Source: DASYSA01 sp036003885 (lineage in GTDB: Bacteria; Acidobacteriota; Blastocatellia; UBA7656). From it: a stretch of 19,634 nt of DNA. The DNA lies in the NCBI GenBank assembly GCA_036003885.1, contig DASYSA010000014.1:1-19634 (forward strand), read 5' to 3'. The translations under genes and the position numbers were made by a program. Shown piece by piece: positions 1-5,754 of the stretch (its first letter is position 1; each line of letters opens with the position of its first letter). The notes below the pieces were generated by a model, which worked only from the letters and a program-made list of their open reading frames with translations, had not been told where the DNA came from and did no database searches.

Positions 1-537
1 CCTCAGACGTTCAGCCACCGGACCTGATTCGCATTTGAACTCGGGAAACGTCAACAGCAGCGAAGCCAGGTCCCGCCAGTCGGTCCCGGATTTGGGCGTG
101 CCTCGCCGCCTCTGGAAGGCGATCACCTTGGAGGCGATCAACTCTGCCGGCTCCACGACCAATACTTCCTCGAACCGCTGAGAGGGCGGAAGGTTTTCAA
201 CCAGCCTTACGTCTACAAGGTGGCGGTTCCTTGACTTCTGAACCTGAAACAAACGAAAGCCACTTCCGCCAGCCTTGCGGATTCGCACGGCAATGTGAAA
301 TCGCGAGCTCAGGTGTTCTCTGATCTCTTCCGCCAGTTCTTCGGCTCTTGTTGAGAGGATGTCTACGTCCTGAGTCATCCGGGGCTCTTCGACATACGCG
401 TTGACCGCCTGAGCGCCGAATAGCACAGCGTCGTCCCGGCCGCGGAGGAAGGCCAAGACCGCGTCGTGGATCATCGCAAGCGGCAATGGCTCACGCATTA
501 CGAACTCCCGAAATGTTAAGGCTCCTTCGCCAAACAT
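1..537 (-). CDS. Nucleotidyltransferase, AbiEii/MNT-like, partial (3' end beyond window)
   Basis: An open minus-strand frame runs from ATG at 537 to the left edge (179 codons, no stop seen). The protein shows a nucleotidyltransferase pattern: a hydrophobic strand with a Gly-rich turn (LFGAQAVNAY, residues 39-48) and a TQDVDIL stretch with the paired metal-binding aspartates D57 and D59. A later segment with K and D residues (ELIASKVIAFQ, then TDWRDLASLL) resembles AbiEii-type and related families. Such proteins transfer nucleotides to RNA or protein, and many are toxins of type IV toxin-antitoxin systems. The start is supported by a strong ribosome site (GGGAGG, 6-7 bases upstream of ATG). 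No AbiEi-type antitoxin gene lies upstream; the next gene is a divergent sigma factor. A partner could lie beyond the left edge. The family call is good; the toxin role is inference. Confidence 0.75.
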   Translation of the reverse strand, partial: MFGEGALTFREFVMREPLPLAMIHDAVLAFLRGRDDAVLFGAQAVNAYVEEPRMTQDVDILSTRAEELAEEIREHLSSRFHIAVRIRKAGGSGFRLFQVQKSRNRHLVDVRLVENLPPSQRFEEVLVVEPAELIASKVIAFQRRRGTPKSGTDWRDLASLLLTFPEFKCESGPVAERLR

Positions 538-624
538 CGGCGACCTCCCTGGGCGTACAGGATCTACAGACTCAGACTAGATGACCCCGCGCGAAGCTGC
601 AAGCTTGGGACGCTCTGTCTCCTC

Positions 625-649
625 TAACCTTTTCCGCGTAGCATGTCTC
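625..649 (+). promoter_or_regulatory. Candidate ECF-type promoter (autoregulatory) for the sigma factor operon
   Basis: AAC at 626-628 (inside TAACCTTTT) is followed after exactly 16 bases by GTC at 645-647 (inside GTCTC). This matches the usual ECF layout of an AAC -35 core and a GTC -10 core. The predicted start of transcription would be near 655, giving a leader of about 27 bases before the ATG at 682. ECF factors commonly control their own operon, so autoregulation is a reasonable inference. Confidence 0.5.
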
Positions 650-681
650 TATATCAATGGGGGCATAAAGCTGGAGTGTGA

Positions 682-1242
682 ATGGCCAAGGTGAGCGCAG
701 AGCCACCAGACCAGTTGCTGGTAGTTGCGGCGATACTCGGAGATCTCGAGGCTTTTGGCGAGTTAGCGTCCCGCTACCGGGCGGCGGTGGTGCGCACGGC
801 TCAAGCCATCGTCGGGCCCGACGATGCTGAAGATGTGGCGCAGGAGGCGCTGCTGCTTGCCTTTAAGGCCCTGCCGTCGATCGAAGAGCCTGCGAAGTTT
901 GCCGCCTGGCTCTCCGTAATTACACGCCACCGGGCCCTGCGCTTCGGCAAACGGGAGCGCCCGCACCAGGTCGGACGGGTGGAGCTGGATGAGGTGTTAC
1001 TTGAGCAGGTCGGCGCTTTGACCAGGCCCTTCGTCGACGATCGTCAGTCGGATGATGAACTGAGGCGCGCTCTCGACTCGGTTCCCGATGACTATGCGCT
1101 GGTGCTGCGGTTGCGATTCCTGGACGAAATGCCGCTCAAGCGGATTGCGGCGTTTCTGGGGGTGGCGCTCTCGACTGTGAAATGGCGCGTGCATCGCGGC
1201 AAACAGTTGCTCCGCCAACAGATCGAACTCTTGAGAAAGTGA
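682..1242 (+). CDS. ECF-type RNA polymerase sigma-70 factor
   Basis: This 186-residue protein has the two-domain layout of an extracytoplasmic-function sigma factor. Region 2 spans about residues 15-90 and includes the DDAEDVAQEALLLAFK segment used for core binding and -10 recognition. Region 4 spans about 125-182, with a helix-turn-helix (LKRIAAFLGVALSTVKWRVHRG) that would read the -35 element. It directs RNA polymerase to a small regulon. The start is supported by GGAG at 673-676. It heads a tight operon: the next gene begins 8 bases after its stop, with its own GAGGTGA ribosome site overlapping the stop codon. No membrane anti-sigma factor or zinc-binding anti-sigma domain is encoded beside it; two soluble paralogs occupy that position. 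The family assignment is secure; the signal it answers is unknown. Confidence 0.95.
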   Translation: MAKVSAEPPDQLLVVAAILGDLEAFGELASRYRAAVVRTAQAIVGPDDAEDVAQEALLLAFKALPSIEEPAKFAAWLSVITRHRALRFGKRERPHQVGRVELDEVLLEQVGALTRPFVDDRQSDDELRRALDSVPDDYALVLRLRFLDEMPLKRIAAFLGVALSTVKWRVHRGKQLLRQQIELLRK

Positions 1243-1250
1243 GGTGAAAC

Positions 1251-1601
1251 ATGGAAAGAGAGAAAGAGATAGCAAAGCTGGTTAACGTCCTGTATCGAAT
1301 TGCCCGCGGCGCCAATTATGTGGCGATGACGGGGGGCGTTGATCCTCAGGCGGCCAGGTTCTGTGTCGCTCAGTACAACGGCGTGCTGGGGCGACTAACG
1401 GAAATCGAACCTGCTGCTGGACAGGCATTCGCCCCGCTCGCTCCGGAGGCATCTCCCGAGGTCTCTCGGATGGCTGCCCGTGAATTGGCGGCCTACTTCG
1501 AAGACGAGACCCAATCGGCAAGAGGCCATCGGCGGGCGAGGAGATGTGGCAGCGCCCGGGTTTGGGTTGGGTATTATCCGGCGTCACGCCGCTGCTCGTA
1601 A
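1251..1601 (+). CDS. Hypothetical protein, first of two tandem paralogs; C-terminus possibly frameshifted
   Basis: This 116-residue protein is not recognised as a named family. By hand alignment, roughly 55% of its first 86 residues are identical to the next gene's product, including the shared starts MERE-EIAKLVNVL, the central C-V-QYN-VL-RL-EI, and LAAY-EDE. After that the sequence becomes arginine-rich (GHRRARRCGSARVW) and unlike the partner, and codon third positions become less GC-rich. From about 1511 another frame keeps a protein-like, GC3-rich reading (GKRPSAGEEMWQRPG and onward) to a stop at 1637-1639, overlapping the next gene. This suggests either a frameshift near 1505-1511 or a diverged tail. 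No signal peptide or membrane segment is visible. It sits between the ECF sigma factor (8-base gap) and its paralog (12-base gap), so a role linked to the sigma factor is likely but unproven. Confidence 0.7.
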   Translation: MEREKEIAKLVNVLYRIARGANYVAMTGGVDPQAARFCVAQYNGVLGRLTEIEPAAGQAFAPLAPEASPEVSRMAARELAAYFEDETQSARGHRRARRCGSARVWVGYYPASRRCS

Positions 1602-1613
1602 GAGGAGAACCTT

Positions 1614-2075
1614 ATGGAACGAGAACAAGAGATAGCTAAGTTGGTGAATGTACTGCGTCGGACGTCCCGCATGGCTATGCAATCCGAATGGACCGGAAGC
1701 GGGCAGGATGCGGCAACGTATTGCGTGGAGCAGTACAACCGGGTCCTGGCGCGTTTGAAAGAGATCGACCCGGACCTGGCGAGCGTCTTCGCGCCTCTGG
1801 AGCAAGGCAGTTCGCTGACCGTTGCAGCAATGGCATGTCGCCAACTAGCCGCATACTACGAAGACGAAGTTGGCCGCCACAGCGGATGGGGTCACGCCGC
1901 GCGCTTCGACGCTGAGACATTCAAGGACTTCTGGCAAAAGTCCGCGCGCGATATAGAGGACCTGGGAGAGTATATTCGCGAAAGCATTGAGGAGTGGGCG
2001 CGACAGCGTAAAGGGAAGGAGCCTCAGACCGAGGAGCAAGCGACGAAGAAGACAAGTAATTTGAACCAGGAATAG
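1614..2075 (+). CDS. Hypothetical protein, second paralog in ECF sigma factor operon
   Basis: This 153-residue soluble protein is not recognised as a named family. An N-terminal part (about 1-86) is shared with the upstream gene. The C-terminal part is helical and rich in aromatic residues (ETFKDFWQKSARDIEDLGEY), ending in a charged, Lys/Glu/Gln-rich tail after residue 130. It has one conserved cysteine within YCVEQYN, matched by FCVAQYN in the paralog. There is no signal peptide or membrane segment. The start has a good ribosome site (AGGAG at 1603-1607, 6 bases upstream). Its position as third gene of an ECF operon, with no anti-sigma gene present, makes it a candidate regulator or effector of the sigma factor; this is inference from context only. 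Transcription would run into the heptamer hairpin just downstream. Confidence 0.85.
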   Translation: MEREQEIAKLVNVLRRTSRMAMQSEWTGSGQDAATYCVEQYNRVLARLKEIDPDLASVFAPLEQGSSLTVAAMACRQLAAYYEDEVGRHSGWGHAARFDAETFKDFWQKSARDIEDLGEYIRESIEEWARQRKGKEPQTEEQATKKTSNLNQE

Positions 2076-2082
2076 CAGGGGA

Positions 2083-2164
2083 AGGATCTAGGATCTAGGA
2101 TTTAGGATCTGGGATTTAGCAAGTAGCCCGAGTCCTAGATCCTAGATCCTAAATCCTAGATCCT
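2083..2164. repeat. Inverted array of 7-base units (RGGATYT family), hairpin-forming
   Basis: Five consecutive heptamers read AGGATCT, AGGATCT, AGGATTT, AGGATCT, GGGATTT (2083-2117). After about 19 bases come four reverse-complement units, AGATCCT, AGATCCT, AAATCCT, AGATCCT (2137-2164). The flanks AGGGGA and GCCCCT extend the symmetry, so the arms can pair over about 40 bases. It lies between converging genes: it begins 8 bases after the plus-strand hypothetical gene and runs into the last codons of bshA. A folded transcript could act as a two-way terminator; this is inference. The same family recurs at 19495-19634. Confidence 0.93.
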
Positions 2165-3300
2165 GCCCCTATGACCTTTCGGTACAGCTCTTCATACTGC
2201 GGGATTATCCTGTCAGTCGTGAATCTGGAGACTGCTATCTCGCGTCCGCGGCGGCCCAGTCGCTCCCGCTCAACATCGTTGCTCAGGATGCGGAGTGAGG
2301 CCTCCGACATTCCTCGAGTGTCGCCGACTGCGAACAGATAGCCACAGCCACCCTCTTCGACGACTTCGGGTATTCCCCCAACCCGCGTCGCGATTACCGG
2401 CACTTCGCAAGCCATCGCTTCCAGTGCCGTAAGGCCGAATGACTCAGACAGACTTGGCAGCAGAAGCAGATCGGCGACCGACAGGTAATCCCTGATCTGT
2501 TGCTGCGGCTGCTTCCCGACGAACCGCACGCAGTTCCGGACTCCCAGCCGCTCAGCCAATGCCTCAGCCTCCGCGCGCTCGGGACCGTCGCCGCACATGA
2601 CCAGCGTCACTCCCCCGTAGTCGCTTCCGCGCATTTGCGCCACTATCTCGATGCAATCCGTGATTCGTTTGATCGGTCTGAAGGTTGAGACGTGAACGAT
2701 TATCTTCTCGCCGTGAGGCGCCAGACTGCGCCTGACTTCTTCACTGGGCCGGCGTTGATAGTATTCAGCATCAATGAAGTTGTAGATCACTTCTATGCTG
2801 CAGCCGGTGCAGAAAGTCTCGAGGGTGGCTTCTTTGAGATAGTGCGAAATTGCCGTAACCCCATCCGATTGCTCTATTCCAAAACGGGTGATCGGAAGAA
2901 AAGAGGGATCCCTGCCCACCAGCGTTATGTCGGTGCCGTGCAGCGTGGTCACCACAGGCAGATAGCGCTGAGGTCGAAGCATCTCGCGGGCAAGATACGC
3001 GCTCACCGAGTGCGGTATCGCGTAATGCATGTGGACGAGATCCAGCGAGTGTTCGACGGCCACCTCGCGCAGCTTCGATGCGAGGGCGTCAGTGTAAGGG
3101 GGATACTCGAACAGCGGATAGCTGAGCATGTCTACCGAGTGAAATCGAATGCGCTCCCGCGCTCCGTCGCCGAGCCTCATCGGTGGAGCGTAGCTGATGA
3201 AGTGAATCGAGTGCCCGCGCTTTGCGAGCTCGAGTCCCAATTCGGCGCCCACGACGCCGCTGCCTCCGTACGAGGGATAACAAGTGATGCCGATGTTCAT
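2149..3300 (-). CDS. bshA: N-acetyl-alpha-D-glucosaminyl L-malate synthase BshA
   Basis: BshA is a GT4 glycosyltransferase that joins UDP-GlcNAc to L-malate, the first step of bacillithiol synthesis in the cytoplasm. The 383-residue length and sequence fit the family. Visible features are the N-terminal CYPSYGGSGVVGAELGLELA (7-26) with its glycine-rich donor loop, HGTD at 121-124, STFRPIKR at 205-212, and the E-x7-E signature (E286 and E294 in ESFGLTALEAMACEVPV). The gene lies 3 bases downstream of bshB1 in the same direction, so the two are co-transcribed and probably translationally coupled. The stop codon falls inside the heptamer repeat array, and the final residues GSRI are encoded by repeat units. 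The third pathway enzyme, BshC, is not in the window. Confidence 0.95.
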   Translation of the reverse strand: MNIGITCYPSYGGSGVVGAELGLELAKRGHSIHFISYAPPMRLGDGARERIRFHSVDMLSYPLFEYPPYTDALASKLREVAVEHSLDLVHMHYAIPHSVSAYLAREMLRPQRYLPVVTTLHGTDITLVGRDPSFLPITRFGIEQSDGVTAISHYLKEATLETFCTGCSIEVIYNFIDAEYYQRRPSEEVRRSLAPHGEKIIVHVSTFRPIKRITDCIEIVAQMRGSDYGGVTLVMCGDGPERAEAEALAERLGVRNCVRFVGKQPQQQIRDYLSVADLLLLPSLSESFGLTALEAMACEVPVIATRVGGIPEVVEEGGCGYLFAVGDTRGMSEASLRILSNDVERERLGRRGREIAVSRFTTDRIIPQYEELYRKVIGAGSRI

Positions 3301-3303
3301 AAC

Positions 3304-4047
3304 TCACGAGTACATGTTCATTCTCTGAGTGAGCAGCTCCACCGGATCGCGCACGTTCAACGCTTCGCGCACGATGAACGCCTCGGCATGCTCTACGCCG
3401 ATCAGCGAACCGAAGAATCGCTGCCTCGACTCGATCCTGCGAAGAAACGCTTCCGTGCTCAGGCCGGTTTCGAGCTCCTTGCTGCTTGGATCGTAGAGCT
3501 GCGACTTGTAGCAACGGATCGCCTGGAGCTTGGCCTCAGCGAAATCGCCGACGTCCACTACAAAGCTCGGCACTGCCGTCCGCGGGAACATAAAGTGCGC
3601 CACGGCTTGAGGTCGAAAGCGCTCCTGCCCTGTCTCACCGTCGTACTTGGCCAATCCGGCAAGGTGCGCGGCTTCCCGGACGATCTGACATGTATGAACG
3701 TGATCGGGGTGCGGGTCTTCCCAGTAGTGAGTAAAGATCACGCGCGGACGATACTGGCGTATCTTGCGGACCATTCGAACCCGTGAATCCTCCGTCAGCC
3801 AAATGTGACCGTCCGGCAACTCGAGATTGTCGCGCACCGCAAGCCCAAGCACTCCAGCCGCGCATTCTGCCTCCTGGCCGCGTATTTCGGCAGACCCTCG
3901 AGTGCCCAGCTCTCCCCGAGCCATGTCGACTATACCGACCCGATGACCCATCGATCCCAGCTTCAGCAGCGTGCCGCCGCAGGACAGTTCGACATCATCG
4001 GGGTGCGCTCCTATCGCCAGCGCATCAAGCTTGATCTGCTCACTCAT
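3304..4047 (-). CDS. bshB1: Bacillithiol biosynthesis deacetylase BshB1
   Basis: BshB1 is a zinc-dependent LmbE/PIG-L family hydrolase that removes the acetyl group from GlcNAc-malate, giving GlcN-malate for cysteine addition. The 247-residue protein carries the family motifs AHPDD (H15 and D18 as zinc ligands, D17 as general base) and HPDH at 113-116 (H116 as third zinc ligand). Phrases such as DMARGELGTRGSAEIRGQEA and CYKSQLYD are characteristic of BshB1 rather than of mycothiol MshB. The start at 4047 is preceded by AAGGA at about 9 bases. It is the first gene of the bshB1-bshA operon; its stop lies 3 bases before the bshA start. Divergent from it is a small oxidoreductase gene, with about 166 bases between them for promoters. 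Confidence 0.95.
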   Translation of the reverse strand: MSEQIKLDALAIGAHPDDVELSCGGTLLKLGSMGHRVGIVDMARGELGTRGSAEIRGQEAECAAGVLGLAVRDNLELPDGHIWLTEDSRVRMVRKIRQYRPRVIFTHYWEDPHPDHVHTCQIVREAAHLAGLAKYDGETGQERFRPQAVAHFMFPRTAVPSFVVDVGDFAEAKLQAIRCYKSQLYDPSSKELETGLSTEAFLRRIESRQRFFGSLIGVEHAEAFIVREALNVRDPVELLTQRMNMYS

Positions 4048-4213
4048 CGTTCCGAATCCTTCTGGTCAGGTTACGAGTGCCCCCGCGCGCGCGTCAAGTG
4101 GCGCCCGGCCGCAGCGTGCGGTAATCTCAGGAGCTCCGGGACTGTTGGAGGTTCGTCTCGAGTACGAACCAGGGCGCAGTGTAAGTCGCTCGACAAAAGT
4201 CGGGTCGTTCACA

Positions 4214-4552
4214 ATGCCGGCGGACCATTCAGAACTTCAATTCATCTACGTGACCACGACCGGGCGCGTGACCGGCAAGCCACGCGAGATCGAGATATGG
4301 TTTGTAGAGTCCGGCGACAAGCTCTACATACTGGCCGAGCACTTCTTCAAGACGCAGTGGGTGCAGAACATCGATCGCAATCCTCGCATACGGGTTCGAC
4401 TGGGCGAGCGGGAGTGCGATGCAACCGCTCGCATACTCGACCGCGAGACTGACCGGGCTGCCTGGGAGGTCGCCGAGCAGCTTGCTCGCGAGAAGTACGG
4501 ATGGGGAGAGGGTCTCCCCGTTGAAATCACCCTCGATGAATTGCCGCCCTAA
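4214..4552 (+). CDS. Nitroreductase/deazaflavin-dependent oxidoreductase family protein (DUF385/Ddn-like)
   Basis: This small protein (112 residues from the ATG at 4214) resembles the split-barrel nitroreductase/quinone reductase family related to Ddn and pyridoxamine-phosphate-oxidase-like folds. The evidence is YVTTTGRVTGKPREIEIWF (12-30), the hydrophobic strand KLYILAE, then WVQNIDRNPRIRVRLG (49-64), the usual order of motifs for this family. Such proteins bind F420 or flavin and reduce quinones or nitro compounds; which cofactor is used here cannot be told from sequence. The open frame extends upstream to 3971, but that part overlaps bshB1 on the other strand and is low-complexity, so the later ATG is chosen. 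The ribosome site is weak, and an alternative start between 4150 and 4214 cannot be excluded. It is divergent from the bacillithiol operon. Confidence 0.8.
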   Translation: MPADHSELQFIYVTTTGRVTGKPREIEIWFVESGDKLYILAEHFFKTQWVQNIDRNPRIRVRLGERECDATARILDRETDRAAWEVAEQLAREKYGWGEGLPVEITLDELPP

Positions 4553-4609
4553 CCTTTCCATGAGGTTGGTTCTTAGGGGTGTGCATAACATTCGACAAGC
4601 GTGACCAAC

Positions 4610-4639
4610 TTCCTGCGTTCTGCACTTTTGGTTTATAAT
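4610..4639 (+). promoter_or_regulatory. Candidate sigma-70 promoter with consensus -10 for the TPR gene
   Basis: A perfect TATAAT lies at 4634-4639, with a weak -35-like TTCCTG at 4610-4615 (18-base spacer). The -10 overlaps the most upstream ATG of the following open frame (4638-4640). If this promoter is used, that ATG would lie upstream of the transcript start and translation must begin further on, at GTG 4677. Confidence 0.5.
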
Positions 4640-4657
4640 GCGAGCCTATCCCCTGGC

Positions 4658-4664
4658 CGAGGAG
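4658..4664 (+). promoter_or_regulatory. Ribosome binding site deciding a GTG start
   Basis: GAGGAGG at 4658-4664 lies 12 bases before GTG 4677. No Shine-Dalgarno sequence precedes ATG 4638. Together with the -10 overlap this supports GTG as the real start, which also yields a compact, standard signal peptide. The spacing is a little longer than ideal. Confidence 0.5.
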
Positions 4665-4676
4665 GTTTCGTCGCTC

Positions 4677-5681
4677 GTGAGAGGAAGAACGCTCTTCAGC
4701 TCGCTTTCGATCCTGCTGCTGTTCGCTGGTGCGGCGGCCGCCCAGAACAACACAATCAGAGGCAAGGTCCGCTCCACCAACGGAATCACTATCAACAATG
4801 CCATAGTGGAATTGAGGCAACTCGGGGGCGGGTCAACGGGCCAGACGGTCACCCGTAACGATGGAGACTTTGCTTTCTCCGGCCTGGAGCCGGCTGAGTA
4901 TGAAATCGCGGTGACCATCGCAGGTTACGAGCCGGCCGTTCAGCTCGCCCGCTTCAGTCTAAGGGACCGGATGGACTTTCACGAAGTTCTCAATGTCGAG
5001 GTAATCCTCCGGGCGAAGCAGGAGGTAGGAGTGCTGGCTGCGCCCGGCACCAACTTCGTTCAGGATGTCCCGAAGCCGGCGCGCGCGGCATTCGAGAAAG
5101 GGCTTGCAAAGCTGCGGGAAGCCAAGTCGGATGAAGCCATTGCTCTTCTTCGCGAAGCGACATCTCTCTTTAACGACTACTTCAATGCCCACTTCCAACT
5201 CGGCGCCGAGCTCTACCGCAGGGGTAAGCTGGACGACGCCCTGCATGCGCTGGAACGCGCGCGCCAGATAAACGACCGCGATGGGGCGGTATTTCACTGG
5301 TTTGGGCTGGTGATGGTCAAACAGCAGAAGTTTGGTGTAGCCGAATACGCTTTTGGTGAGGCAGTCCGCCTGAATGCAACCGACACGGCCTCGCACTTCT
5401 ATCACGGATTGATGTTGATCGAGCTGGCGAAGCAAATGGGTGACAAGACGCAAAGGACAGCCGAACTGGCGCGGGCCGAGCAGGAGATGACCCGCGCCTG
5501 GGAGCTGAGCGAGAAGCGGCTCACCGGAGTGTATCGGCAACGGGCTCGCATATGCGAGATGCGTGGAGATCGTGAGGCCGCCGCGCGAGAGCTCGAGAGT
5601 TACTTGAAGGCGGAGCCGAACGCCAAAGATGTCGATGCGGTTCGAGAGATGATCACCAGGCTACGCAGCCAGGCCCGCTGA
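4677..5681 (+). CDS. Secreted TPR protein with carboxypeptidase-regulatory-like domain
   Basis: From the GTG at 4677 the product is 334 residues. It starts with a signal peptide (MRGRTLFSSLSILLLFAGAAAA, cleavage before QNN), so it is exported. Residues about 24-100 form a carboxypeptidase-regulatory/CNA-B-like beta domain (IRGKVRSTNG, then DGDFAFSGLEPAEYEIAVT). Residues about 125-334 hold TPR-type helix pairs, for example FNAHFQLGAELYRRGKLDDALHALERA. Proteins of this build are common in Acidobacteriota; they probably act in the periplasm as protein-interaction scaffolds, with unknown partners. The open frame reaches back to ATG 4638, but that codon overlaps a TATAAT box and lacks a ribosome site. 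It is separated by about 73 bases from the convergent protease-like gene, and no clear terminator is seen between them. Confidence 0.85.
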   Translation: MRGRTLFSSLSILLLFAGAAAAQNNTIRGKVRSTNGITINNAIVELRQLGGGSTGQTVTRNDGDFAFSGLEPAEYEIAVTIAGYEPAVQLARFSLRDRMDFHEVLNVEVILRAKQEVGVLAAPGTNFVQDVPKPARAAFEKGLAKLREAKSDEAIALLREATSLFNDYFNAHFQLGAELYRRGKLDDALHALERARQINDRDGAVFHWFGLVMVKQQKFGVAEYAFGEAVRLNATDTASHFYHGLMLIELAKQMGDKTQRTAELARAEQEMTRAWELSEKRLTGVYRQRARICEMRGDREAAARELESYLKAEPNAKDVDAVREMITRLRSQAR

Positions 5682-5754
5682 TCCTGGCAAGCAATCCCGA
5701 ATCATCTCCCGGCAACTCGTTCTCAAAGGACCCAGCGGCATCTCACCAGGTGTT

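Noticed and set aside
2083..2164. The heptamer array considered as a CRISPR array
   Set aside because: Units are contiguous 7-mers without spacers and are arranged as inverted arms; no cas genes are present.
2692..3786. A 364-codon plus-strand frame opposite bshA and bshB1
   Set aside because: It is the antisense shadow of two recognisable genes; the protein has no family-like sequence and no ribosome site.
4068..4097. A possible bshB1 promoter on the minus strand (TTGACG, 18 bases, TAACCT)
   Set aside because: The predicted transcript start would fall inside the ribosome binding site of bshB1, so it is unlikely to be functional as placed.
3971..4213. An upstream extension of the DUF385-like gene
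   Set aside because: It overlaps the bshB1 start region in antisense, is serine/proline-rich and low-complexity, and is not part of the family.
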